This document shows positions 8,433 through 15,891 of a DNA stretch of 26,506 bases, one piece after another. The translations under genes were made by a program, and so were the position numbers. The stretch's first letter is position 1, and the number at the start of each line of letters is the position of its first letter. The DNA lies in contig CANIBQ010000068.1 of the NCBI GenBank assembly GCA_947465645.1, positions 1 through 26,506 on the forward strand, in the 5' to 3' direction. Below the pieces are notes generated by a model. The model ran no database searches and was not told the origin of the DNA. It was given only the letters and a program-made list of their open reading frames with translations. The DNA comes from Acidobacteriota bacterium (GTDB taxonomy: Bacteria; Acidobacteriota; Vicinamibacteria; Vicinamibacterales; UBA2999).

Positions 8433-9860
8433 ATGAGGTGTCTCGCCGTTTGCCAGACCGACCTGGTCATCAGGATGCTCGACGAGATCCTCCTGCCCAG
8501 CTTCGAAGTCGACTTCATCGTCGAGAGCAAGCCGCTCGCCCGCCGTCTTCACGACGCCGGCATGAACGTCACGGCCGCCGACCCCAAGCGAACAGACACG
8601 TATCTCAAGGCCGACATCACGCCCGGCACCTGCGTGATCGTCGAAGATACCGGCCGCCGCAGCCTGAAGAAGGTGATCGAGGCGATCCGCGACGCCGGAG
8701 GCACCCTGGTCTACGTGCTCGCCGTCGGGATCCGCGATTTCCGCAAGCGTGAAGAAGAGCTGAAGTCGCAGTTTCCGGAGATCAACTATCTCGCGCTGTC
8801 GGAGCTGTTCGGCGGGCCGCTGCTGACCGAGTTCTCCCGATCGCTGACCCGCCTCCGGGTTCAGCAGTATCAACGCTTCTTCCACGACGCCGACCGCGTC
8901 CTGATCCTCCTCCACAACGATCCCGACCCGGACGCGCTGGCCAGCGGGCTGGCGCTGCGCAACGTGCTGCGGCGAACGAAACAGACGGCGATCATCGCCG
9001 CGGTCGAGGGGGTGACGCGCCCCGAAAACCTGCGGATGATCAACCTGCTCGACATTCACATCGAGATCGTCCGGCCGGATCAGGTCGCCGAGTTCGAGCG
9101 CGTGGCGATGGTGGACGTGCAGCCGCATTACTTCCGCGGGCTCATCGATCGAGTCGACCTGGTGATCGACCACCATCCCGAGCAGCCCGGTTACAGCGCG
9201 GTCTTCAAGGACATCCGGCCCGATTTCGGATCCACCTCGACCATCCTGACCGAGCACCTGCGCGCGGTGGACGCCAACATCTCGGAGCGCACGGCCACGG
9301 CGATGCTCTACGCGATCAAGTCGGATACGTTGTTCTTCAACCGGCAGGCCAACCGCGTCGACATCGAGGCGTTTTCCTATCTCTACCCGCTCGCCGACGC
9401 CGCGCTGATCCGCAAGATGGAGGGCGCCGAAATCACGATGGAGCGGCTGGAGTACGTGCTGAAGGCCAAGCAGAACGGCCGGATGACCGAACAGGTCTTC
9501 TGTGCGTTCCTCGGCGCGTCACCGCGCGAGGACTTCATCCCGTATGTCGCCGACTTCTACCTCCAGCTCGAGAACGTCAAATGGACGATCATCTCGGGCA
9601 TCGTCAACGACTCCCTGATCATGTCGGTGCGCAACCTCGGCTACTCACGCAACGCCGGCGAGTTCGTGCGGAAGTACTTCGCGGACATCGGGAGCGCCGG
9701 CGGCCACCGCGCCATGGCCAAGGCCGTGGTGCCGCTTCGCGCGTTCAAGGAGAAGTTCGGCAACCTGCAGGCCGACGGTTTGACGGACCTCGTGCTGAAG
9801 CTTGCCCTCGAGTTCCTCCACGAACACCAGCCCGCCGACAAAAAGCTCGTAAAAGCCTGA
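8433..9860 (+). CDS. DHH/DHHA1 phosphoesterase with N-terminal RCK-like domain
   Basis: A 475-residue protein, probably a Mn-dependent phosphodiesterase acting on short oligonucleotides or cyclic dinucleotides. DHH motifs are complete: I NDPDPDALASG (D163, D165, D167), II D228 in VDVQ, III DHH (246-248) and IV D298 in KSDTLFF. The DHHA1 end has GSAGGHRAMAK (about 420-430). Residues 1-100 resemble a Rossmann-like TrkA-N/RCK domain (RCLAVC, VDFIVESKPLARRLHDAG, CVIVEDTG, LVYVLAVG) but lack the GxGxxG dinucleotide loop. I chose the ATG at 8433; the upstream TTG at 8418 overlaps the -10 box. NrnA-type nanoRNase and c-di-AMP hydrolase activities both remain possible. No membrane segments are seen. 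Confidence 0.85.
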   Translation: MRCLAVCQTDLVIRMLDEILLPSFEVDFIVESKPLARRLHDAGMNVTAADPKRTDTYLKADITPGTCVIVEDTGRRSLKKVIEAIRDAGGTLVYVLAVGIRDFRKREEELKSQFPEINYLALSELFGGPLLTEFSRSLTRLRVQQYQRFFHDADRVLILLHNDPDPDALASGLALRNVLRRTKQTAIIAAVEGVTRPENLRMINLLDIHIEIVRPDQVAEFERVAMVDVQPHYFRGLIDRVDLVIDHHPEQPGYSAVFKDIRPDFGSTSTILTEHLRAVDANISERTATAMLYAIKSDTLFFNRQANRVDIEAFSYLYPLADAALIRKMEGAEITMERLEYVLKAKQNGRMTEQVFCAFLGASPREDFIPYVADFYLQLENVKWTIISGIVNDSLIMSVRNLGYSRNAGEFVRKYFADIGSAGGHRAMAKAVVPLRAFKEKFGNLQADGLTDLVLKLALEFLHEHQPADKKLVKA

Positions 9861-10017
9861 ACGACCGCCGATCCACGGTCGAGCCGTCACGCGTGGAGGA
9901 CACTCCCGCTGCCATCTCCTGCGTGTTTCCTTGATTTTCTGAACGATCCCGGCGATGGCACGGGCTGTGGAGCTACCTGACGAGGAGCACCGCGGCTGTG
10001 CTCGATAGGAGACTGCG

Positions 10018-10572
10018 ATGCTTGTGACACGCGTGTCGTCGTTGATCGTCGTATTGGCCATGGCTCTCGGTTCGGCTGGCGTCGACGCCCAGGGCAGGGG
10101 AAGAGACAAAGCGGACAAAGCTGACAAAGCGGGTAAAGCTGGCGCGAACGGCGGCGGGCCGGCATTCTGCCGGAGCGGTGCCGGACATCCCGTCTTCGGC
10201 ATGGCGTGGTGCCAGGAGCGGGGATGGAGTGGCAACGGCGGCTCGGTCGCATCGCGGCGGGCCCAGCCGCGCGCTCAGACTGCCAATCCGTACCCCGACC
10301 GTTACGGCAATCGCCGGACCAACGATGTGGCCTTCGACAACGGCTACGCCGACGGCTACGAGAAGGGCCTGGATGATGGGCAGCACGCCCGCGAGGTCAA
10401 CCCCACGCGGCACGCCTGGTATCGATCGGCCGACCGGAATTACGACGCCAGCTACGGTTCACGCGCGCAATACGCCAACGTCTACCGCGATGGATTCAAA
10501 TCCGGCTACGAAGCGGGCCATGCGGATGGCCGGCAGTACGGCAAGAGCGACGGATCGTGGTGGCCATTCTGA
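10018..10572 (+). CDS. Secreted protein with glycine-every-fourth-residue repeats
   Basis: A 184-residue exported protein of unknown function. AGGAG lies 6 nt before the ATG. A signal peptide covers residues 1-24 (likely cut at VDA-QG), followed by a Lys/Asp/Ala-rich stretch (KADKADKAGKAG) and a segment with two cysteines (C51 and C65, FCRSGAGHPVFGMAWC). The C-terminal half carries two blocks where glycine recurs every four residues, at 109-113-117-121 and 159-163-167-171-175, in Tyr/Asp-rich context (DGYEKGLDDG, GFKSGYEAGHADG). The protein ends SWWPF. The spacing suggests a helical glycine face, but the residues between are charged, so it is not a membrane helix. It stands alone between a plus-strand and a convergent minus-strand gene. 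Confidence 0.8.
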   Translation: MLVTRVSSLIVVLAMALGSAGVDAQGRGRDKADKADKAGKAGANGGGPAFCRSGAGHPVFGMAWCQERGWSGNGGSVASRRAQPRAQTANPYPDRYGNRRTNDVAFDNGYADGYEKGLDDGQHAREVNPTRHAWYRSADRNYDASYGSRAQYANVYRDGFKSGYEAGHADGRQYGKSDGSWWPF

Positions 10573-10597
10573 ACACCCGGTTCTGCCGCGCGGCCGC

Positions 10598-11764
10598 TTA
10601 CGGCAGCGCCTGTTGCAGGTCGGCGATCAGATCCTCTGGATCCTCGAGGCCCAGCGACAGGCGCATCATCCCCTTCGTGACGCCCGCCTTCGCGAGCGCC
10701 TCGTCCGAATAGCCCCAGTGTGAAGTGAGGAACGGCAGGCTGCACAGGCTTTCGATGCCGCCAAGGCTGGCGGCGCGGCTGATCACGCGCAGGCGGTCGA
10801 ACGCGCGACAGGCGGCGGCCTCGCCGCCCTTCAGGTCGATGCAGACCATGCCGCCGAATCCCTTCATCTGGCGCGTGGCGACCGCGTGGTCCGGATGCGA
10901 GGCGAGCCCGGGGTAATAGACCCGCGTCACGGCGGGATGCCCTTCGAGCGCGGCGGCCACCGCCATGCCGTTCGCGTTGTGGCGCGCCACGCGCATCGGC
11001 AGCGTCTTGAGCGCGCGGCCAAGCGCATACGCCGGCTGCGGATCGAGGATGCCACCGAGCTTCCGTCGCGCCATCTCGACCTCGTGCACCAGCTCCTGGC
11101 GTCCCGAGACGACGCCGGCCAGCAAGTCGCTGTGGCCGTTGAGATACTTCGTCGCGCTCTGCATCACCAGATCGACGCCCATGTCGAGCGGCCGCTGGTT
11201 GATCGGGCTGGCGAAGGTGTTGTCGATGACGCTCAGCACGTTGCGCGCGCGGCACGCGGCGGCGATCGCCGCGATGTCGACGCACCGCAGGTGGGGGTTG
11301 CTCGGAGACTCGAACCAGACGATTCGCGTCCGCTCGCCGATGACCGTCTCGGGGGCGCGGAGCTCATCGATGCTGGCGAACCGGTGGGCGATGCCGAACT
11401 TCGGCAGGAAGTCCTCGAGCAGGTGAAACGTGCCGCCGTAGCTCGCGGCGCTGCACACCACCTCGTCCCCTGACTGCAACAGCGCCAGCAGCAGCGTCGA
11501 CGTGGCCGCCATGCCAGAGCCGAACGTCAGCGCTCGTTCGGCGCCCTCGACGGCCGCGAGCTTCTCTTCCACCGCGACCACCGTCGGGTTCTCGTAACGG
11601 GAGTACAGGTAGAGGCCGCTTCCACCCTCGTTGTAACGGCGCACCGCGTCTGCGCTGTCGAAGACGAAGGTGGTGGTTTCGTAGATCGGCGTGGTGATCG
11701 GCGAGGCGACGGCCTTGCCTTCACCGCTGTGGATCAACGTCGTGGAGAATCCGTGAGTAGTCAT
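10598..11764 (-). CDS. Trans-sulfuration PLP enzyme (cystathionine gamma-synthase/lyase family)
   Basis: PLP-dependent enzyme of Cys/Met metabolism, 388 residues from the ATG at 11764 (AGGA about 9 nt upstream; the in-frame GTG at 11788 lies in a repeat element and is rejected). PLP-binding features: YSRYENPT (54-61), the phosphate-binding segment FGSGMAA, D181 in DNTFASP for the pyridine nitrogen, and Schiff-base lysine K206 in SATKYLNGHSD. The C-terminal SLGGIESL and GMMRLSLGLEDPEDLI are standard for the family. Sequence alone does not separate cystathionine gamma-synthase, cystathionine lyases and methionine gamma-lyase, so no symbol is given. It lies 36 nt after the patatin-like gene, with a palindromic element at the junction. 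Confidence 0.92.
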   Translation of the reverse strand: MTTHGFSTTLIHSGEGKAVASPITTPIYETTTFVFDSADAVRRYNEGGSGLYLYSRYENPTVVAVEEKLAAVEGAERALTFGSGMAATSTLLLALLQSGDEVVCSAASYGGTFHLLEDFLPKFGIAHRFASIDELRAPETVIGERTRIVWFESPSNPHLRCVDIAAIAAACRARNVLSVIDNTFASPINQRPLDMGVDLVMQSATKYLNGHSDLLAGVVSGRQELVHEVEMARRKLGGILDPQPAYALGRALKTLPMRVARHNANGMAVAAALEGHPAVTRVYYPGLASHPDHAVATRQMKGFGGMVCIDLKGGEAAACRAFDRLRVISRAASLGGIESLCSLPFLTSHWGYSDEALAKAGVTKGMMRLSLGLEDPEDLIADLQQALP

Positions 11765-11783
11765 GGCATGTCCTGCGAGACAA

Positions 11784-11843
11784 GCCACAGAGACACAGCG
11801 TCACAGAGCGTCGAACGTCCCTGTGTCTCTGAGACTCTGTGGC
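11784..11843. repeat. Palindromic intergenic element, copy A (GCCACAGAGACAC type)
   Basis: The left arm (11784-11808) begins GCCACAGAGACACAG and the right arm (11821-11843) ends CTCTGTGGC. The outer 9 bp pair perfectly, and both arms continue in ACAGAG/GACACAG-type sequence. The left arm matches that of copy B (13636-13706) at 22 of 25 bases. It covers the stop codon and the last 13 codons of the minus-strand gene at 11801-13132 and ends about 20 nt before the next start. Confidence 0.85.
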
Positions 11844-13132
11844 CCGTCATCGGAAGCGGCCCGAGCGAGATGCTCGCCGCTGGCGCCGACGACAGGCTCG
11901 ATGAACTGGCGGTAGGCGTCTTCGTAGGCGCGGTCCATCAGTTCCGGCAGATCCTGGCGCCGGTCCGAGGCCTCATCATACGCGCCGCTGAAGTCGAACG
12001 CGCCAACGGGATTGTGTGACGGACAAATCAGGTAGACCGAATCGAAGCGCAGGCGCGCCATCTCGATCGCGTCGCGGAGCGCCGCCGCTTCCGCCGCGGC
12101 GAGAAAGTCTCCGAGCCGCTGCCGCACGTCGATCCGCGTCGCGCGAAGCCGATGCGGTGCCGGCACGGGCGACACGGCGGTGACGATGACGACCTGCGTC
12201 ACGCCCGCCGACGCGAGCTCCTCGAGCAGGCGCGAGACTGCGCCGGGACGATCGCAGAGCCGATGCGTTTCGCCGCGCCAGTAGCCGTCGGGCGCAAACG
12301 CGATCAGCTGCGGATCGCAGGCGAGCGGAGGCGTCAGTGCTGCGGCCACCATGTCGAGCGCGTGGTCACGGCCATTCCCACCCAGGTCGAGCACCTCGGA
12401 TCGCCGCTCGCGATCGAGGCGAGGCGCGAGAAAATCGCGTCGATAGGGTTCGCGCAGGAGCGCGGCGATGACGTCGCGTCGCGCGTCAAGGTCGGTGGCC
12501 ACGACCATCAACTCGCGGAAGCCGGGCTGGCCGAGGCTGTCGGCGAGCACTTCGGCGTAGCGACGGCCGAGCCCTGGACCGCGAGTCTCTGCGCCGGGAA
12601 TCAACTGGGCGATGGTGCCAAGGAAGACATCGTGAGCGGCGCTGGTGTCGAGCGGCGCCCCAATGGCGCGCCACCACCACGCGCCCTCGGCCCGGCGCCT
12701 GGCCGGCGCCCGCCATTCGGCCGCCAGGACGCCCGCCGCCACCGCCACCACCGAGGCGACCAGGACGATCATCGCGACAATCGGGATGACGATCGGCAGG
12801 CTGCCGCCGCCCGCGGCGAGGAACAACAGCGGCGCGACGAGCACGACCGCCACGACGAGCGCCAGCCACGCCGCCGCGCGAAGCGGCCACTTCCACCCGT
12901 ACAGCCTGCGCGCAGGCTCGCTCTTCCAGAGGCCGTCCGCCTCCCACAGCCGGGAGCCGCCGTCAATGGCCGCAAGCGAGGCGGCAAGCGCGCCGACGCC
13001 CTGCCCCGCCATGACGTCGATCTTCACGCCCGCTTCCTGCACGGCCCGCAGCGCGCCCGCGTGGTACGCGCCGTGCGCGCCGGTGCCGCAAAACACAAGC
13101 GCGGTGCGACGCTCGGGCGAATACGGCTGCAC
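11801..13132 (-). CDS. Patatin-like membrane protein lacking the catalytic serine
   Basis: A 443-residue patatin-like protein. The oxyanion-hole motif is clear (CGTGAHGAYHAGAL, residues 15-28). At the nucleophile elbow, where active patatins have GxSxG, the sequence is G-Q-G-V-G (43-47), so serine is replaced by Gly45. A possible partner for the catalytic Asp is in FAPDGYW, but the usual DGG/DGA context is not clear. Two hydrophobic helices (about 85-107 and 112-138) interrupt the fold, suggesting membrane attachment. It is probably not a working lipase of the normal kind. GTG start overlaps the greA stop by one base, with GGCGGAG just upstream. The last 13 residues and the stop lie in a palindromic element, so the native C-terminus may have been replaced. 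Confidence 0.75.
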   Translation of the reverse strand: MQPYSPERRTALVFCGTGAHGAYHAGALRAVQEAGVKIDVMAGQGVGALAASLAAIDGGSRLWEADGLWKSEPARRLYGWKWPLRAAAWLALVVAVVLVAPLLFLAAGGGSLPIVIPIVAMIVLVASVVAVAAGVLAAEWRAPARRRAEGAWWWRAIGAPLDTSAAHDVFLGTIAQLIPGAETRGPGLGRRYAEVLADSLGQPGFRELMVVATDLDARRDVIAALLREPYRRDFLAPRLDRERRSEVLDLGGNGRDHALDMVAAALTPPLACDPQLIAFAPDGYWRGETHRLCDRPGAVSRLLEELASAGVTQVVIVTAVSPVPAPHRLRATRIDVRQRLGDFLAAAEAAALRDAIEMARLRFDSVYLICPSHNPVGAFDFSGAYDEASDRRQDLPELMDRAYEDAYRQFIEPVVGASGEHLARAASDDGPQSLRDTGTFDAL

Positions 13133-13605
13133 TACTCCGCCAAATCGTGGATGGTCTGGACCTTGATGAGCACGCCCAACTTGCGCGCGCCGTTGGGCGT
13201 GACGACCTTGATCTCGTCGCCTTCTTCCCTGTTCAGGATCGCGCGCCCGATCGGCGACGAGGCGGAGATCATCCCCTTCTCGGTATCAACCTCTTCGGGC
13301 ATGACGAGCTGGTAGATGATCGTGTCGCCGTTCTCGGCGCGCAGATGCACCGTCGATCCGAAGCCCGCCCGGTCGTGCGGGATCCGGTCCATGTTGATCA
13401 TCGAGATCTCGCCGACGCGCTTCTTCAGCATCGCAATGCGCGCGTTGACGATCTCCTGCCGCTCCTTCGCCGACTTGTACTCGGCGTTCTCCCGCAGGTC
13501 GCCCAGCTCGCGCGCACGCTGAATTTCTTTCGGCAGCTCGAACTTGAGCTCGCGCTCGAGCGCGGAGATTTCGTCGTGAAACTTCTTGAGAATTCGATCT
13601 TTCAC
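13132..13605 (-). CDS. greA: Transcription elongation factor GreA
   Basis: GreA/GreB-family transcript-cleavage factor that enters the RNA polymerase secondary channel and rescues backtracked complexes. The 157 residues match the family size (about 158). The N-terminal coiled-coil carries the acidic tip GDLRENAEY (D36 and E39 are the likely Mg-coordinating pair), and the C-terminal FKBP-like domain has GSTVHLRAENGD and SPIGRAILNREEGDEI. GTG start at 13605 within a 12-bp palindrome TTTCACGTGAAA; the Shine-Dalgarno is weak. It is the first gene of a minus-strand group and is coupled to the patatin-like gene by a one-base overlap. The divergent gap to the rlmB-like gene contains palindromic element B. 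Confidence 0.94.
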   Translation of the reverse strand: MKDRILKKFHDEISALERELKFELPKEIQRARELGDLRENAEYKSAKERQEIVNARIAMLKKRVGEISMINMDRIPHDRAGFGSTVHLRAENGDTIIYQLVMPEEVDTEKGMISASSPIGRAILNREEGDEIKVVTPNGARKLGVLIKVQTIHDLAE

Positions 13606-13635
13606 GTGAAATCAGACTTTAGCACACGTCAACGG

Positions 13636-13706
13636 GCCACAGAGACACGGAGACACAGAGACGGCTCTTGAATAATGATGCTCTGTGTCTTCTGTGACTC
13701 TGTGGC
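13636..13706. repeat. Palindromic intergenic element, copy B (GCCACAGAGACAC type)
   Basis: Left arm 13636-13660 begins GCCACAGAGACACGG. Right arm 13681-13706 read in reverse complement begins GCCACAGAGTCACAG and ends GACACAGAG, so the arms pair over the outer 9 bp and an inner block of about 10 bp with a short mismatched stretch. The 20-nt centre is AT-richer (TTGAATAATGATG). It fills most of the divergent gap between greA (start 13605) and the rlmB-like gene (start 13717). Confidence 0.85.
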
Positions 13707-13716
13707 TTGCTACAAA

Positions 13717-14535
13717 ATGAAAATCATCACGAGCCGGCAGAATCCGACGGTGCGCGCGTTCAGGGATCTGGCCGATTCTCCCGATCCTGCCGGGGCGCGC
13801 GTCCTGCTCGACGGCGTGCACCTCGTGCGCGACGCGCATGCGGCCGGCGCCACCTTTGAGCTGGTCGCCGTAGAAGGATCGCGCCTCGACCGCGAGTGCG
13901 AGGAAGGCGATCTCGCGCGGACGCTCGCCAGTCGCGGCGTCGAGGTCGTGTCGGGCACGAGTGCGGTCATCGCCGCCATGAGTCCGGTCACGACCCCTGC
14001 GGGCATCGTGGCGATCGCCCGCCGGGAACCGTTGTCGGCCGCCACCGTGTTCGCGCTCCCGAATGCGTTCGTCGTCGTGGCGGTAGACGTGCAGGACCCG
14101 GGCAACCTCGGCGGGCTCATCCGTACGGCGGAGGCCGGCGGCGCGACCGGGGTGCTGGTCTGCGGCGCATCCGCGAATCCGTTTTCGTGGAAGTCGCTGC
14201 GCGGCAGCATGGGGAGCGCTCTTCGCCTGCCGATCGCCCACGGCCTCCGGGTGACCGACGTCCTGCAGGATGCCCGCACCGCCGGTGCGCGCGCCGTGGC
14301 CACGGTCCCGCGGAACGGGTGCGGCCCTGATGACGTCGAGTGGACTGGACGGGTGGCGCTCTTCCTCGGTGGCGAGGGTGCCGGGTTGTCCGAGGCGGTC
14401 GTGGCCGGCTGCGACGAGCGCGTCACGATTCCGATGACGGCGGGCGTCGAGTCGCTGAACGTCGCGGTCGCCGCCGGAATCCTGATCTACGCAGCGCGCC
14501 GGCGTCGTGCCCCGAGCGAAAGCCGAGAGGCATGA
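13717..14535 (+). CDS. rlmB: TrmH/SpoU-family RNA 2'-O-methyltransferase (RlmB-like)
   Basis: SAM-dependent methyltransferase of the SPOUT class, expected to methylate a ribose 2'-OH in 23S rRNA or tRNA. An N-terminal substrate-binding domain (MKIITSRQNPTVRAF, VLLDGVHLV) precedes the knotted catalytic domain: motif 1 QDPGNLGGLIRTAEA (126-140), the NPFSWKSLRGSMGS loop, motif 2 LFLGGEGAGL, and motif 3 IPMTAGVESLNVAVAAGIL. I start at the ATG at 13717 (272 residues). The in-frame ATG at 13675 would add 14 residues encoded by palindromic element B. No Shine-Dalgarno is visible. Its stop overlaps the rarA start (ATGA). The RlmB assignment is by family; TrmH-like tRNA or other 23S targets cannot be excluded. 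Confidence 0.88.
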   Translation: MKIITSRQNPTVRAFRDLADSPDPAGARVLLDGVHLVRDAHAAGATFELVAVEGSRLDRECEEGDLARTLASRGVEVVSGTSAVIAAMSPVTTPAGIVAIARREPLSAATVFALPNAFVVVAVDVQDPGNLGGLIRTAEAGGATGVLVCGASANPFSWKSLRGSMGSALRLPIAHGLRVTDVLQDARTAGARAVATVPRNGCGPDDVEWTGRVALFLGGEGAGLSEAVVAGCDERVTIPMTAGVESLNVAVAAGILIYAARRRRAPSESREA

Positions 14536-15890
14536 GCGGATCTCTTTTCGACGACGACTCGCCTGCGTCATCCCGACCGCCTGCCGAGGGCACGCCACTC
14601 GCCGAGCGTATTCGCCCGCGCACCCTGGACGAGATCGTCGGCCAGGAGCACATCCTCGCACCCGGCAAGCCGCTGCGCGAGGCGATCGAGCGCGACCTGC
14701 TGCAGTCGATCCTGCTCTGGGGGCCGCCCGGCACCGGCAAGACGACGCTCGCGCGGATCGTGGCGGAGATGACCGACGCGCACTTCGTCCCGTTCAGCGC
14801 CGTGCTCTCCGGCATCAAGGAGATCAAGGAGGTCATGGCGGCCGCCCAGATGCGCCGGCGGTCGAGCGGGCGCCGGACGATCGTCTTCGTCGACGAAATC
14901 CACCGCTTCAACAAGGCGCAGCAGGACGCCTTCCTCCCCCGCGTCGAATCCGGCGACATCGTCCTCATCGGCGCGACCACGGAGAACCCGTCGTTCGAGG
15001 TGAACGCCGCGCTGCTCTCGCGGTCGAAGGTCTTCGTGCTCAGGTCGCTGACGGCGGAGGCGATCGAGGGAATTCTGCGGCGGGCCCTGAGCAACGCCGA
15101 GCGGGGTCTCGGCGGCGGCAAGGTCGAGGCGACCGACGAGGCGATTGCGGCGATCGCGCAGTTCTCGAACGGCGACGCGCGCGCGGCGCTCAACCTGCTG
15201 GAATTCTCGACGGCCGCGGCGCCGATGGATCCGGGGACGTTCGTGCGCCGCCTCGACATGGCGCAGCTCGAGCAGTCCATTCAGCGCCGGGCCCTGCTCT
15301 ATGACAAGAGCGGCGAAGAACACTACAACCTGATCTCCGCGCTGCACAAGTCGATGCGCAACAGCGATCCCGATGCGGCGGTGTACTGGTTGACCCGGAT
15401 GCTCGAAGCCGGCGAAGACCCGCTGTACGTGGCCCGCCGGCTCGTGCGCTTTGCGTCGGAAGACGTGGGCAACGCGGATCCGCAGGCGCTGATCGTCGCG
15501 GTGGCCGCGCGCGACGCGGCGCATTTTCTCGGCATGCCGGAAGGCAATACCGCCCTGACCCAGGCGGCGATCTACCTGGCGACAGCGCCCAAGAGCAACG
15601 CCGTCTATAACGCGTACAACGCCGCGGCCGCCGACGCGCATCAGCAGGTGGCCGAGCCCGTGCCGCTGCACCTGCGCAACGCGCCGACCGCGCTGATGAA
15701 GTCGCTGGAGTACGGGAAGGGCTACCAGTACGCGCACGACGAGGCGGACGCGGTGGCCGACATGGACTGCCTGCCCCCGTCGCTCGCCGGCCGGAAGTAC
15801 TACAAGCCGACCGACCGTGGGTTCGAGAAAGAGATCAAGCGCCGGCTCGACGGCTGGGAAAAGATCAAAGAAGAACGGAAGAAGCGCTGA
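14532..15890 (+). CDS. rarA: Replication-associated recombination protein A (MgsA/RarA AAA+ ATPase)
   Basis: Clamp-loader-like AAA+ ATPase acting at stalled replication forks (RarA/MgsA/WRNIP1 family). The ATG at 14532 overlaps the previous stop by 4 nt and has GAGAGG upstream; a longer in-frame start inside rlmB is rejected. The 452 residues are family-typical. Motifs: PLAERIRPRTLDEIVGQEH, Walker A GPPGTGKT (64-71), Walker B FVDEIHRFNKAQQDAFLP, sensor GATTENPSFE (147-156), arginine-finger region LLSRSKVF, NGDARAALN, and the C-terminal tetramerisation part (EDVGNADPQAL, MPEGNTALTQAAIYLA, KYYKPTDRG). It is co-transcribed with rlmB and converges on the protease gene with a single-base gap. Confidence 0.95.
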   Translation: MSGSLFDDDSPASSRPPAEGTPLAERIRPRTLDEIVGQEHILAPGKPLREAIERDLLQSILLWGPPGTGKTTLARIVAEMTDAHFVPFSAVLSGIKEIKEVMAAAQMRRRSSGRRTIVFVDEIHRFNKAQQDAFLPRVESGDIVLIGATTENPSFEVNAALLSRSKVFVLRSLTAEAIEGILRRALSNAERGLGGGKVEATDEAIAAIAQFSNGDARAALNLLEFSTAAAPMDPGTFVRRLDMAQLEQSIQRRALLYDKSGEEHYNLISALHKSMRNSDPDAAVYWLTRMLEAGEDPLYVARRLVRFASEDVGNADPQALIVAVAARDAAHFLGMPEGNTALTQAAIYLATAPKSNAVYNAYNAAAADAHQQVAEPVPLHLRNAPTALMKSLEYGKGYQYAHDEADAVADMDCLPPSLAGRKYYKPTDRGFEKEIKRRLDGWEKIKEERKKR

Positions 15891-15891
15891 C

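Noticed and set aside
10583..10606. Possible terminator between the convergent secreted-protein and PLP-enzyme genes
   Set aside because: CTGCCG/CGGCAG forms only a 6-bp stem, has no T run on either strand and overlaps the coding end of the PLP enzyme.
13600..13611. 12-bp perfect palindrome TTTCACGTGAAA at the greA start as an operator
   Set aside because: It contains the GTG start codon and early codons, and no second copy or known regulator site was recognised. A chance palindrome is as likely.
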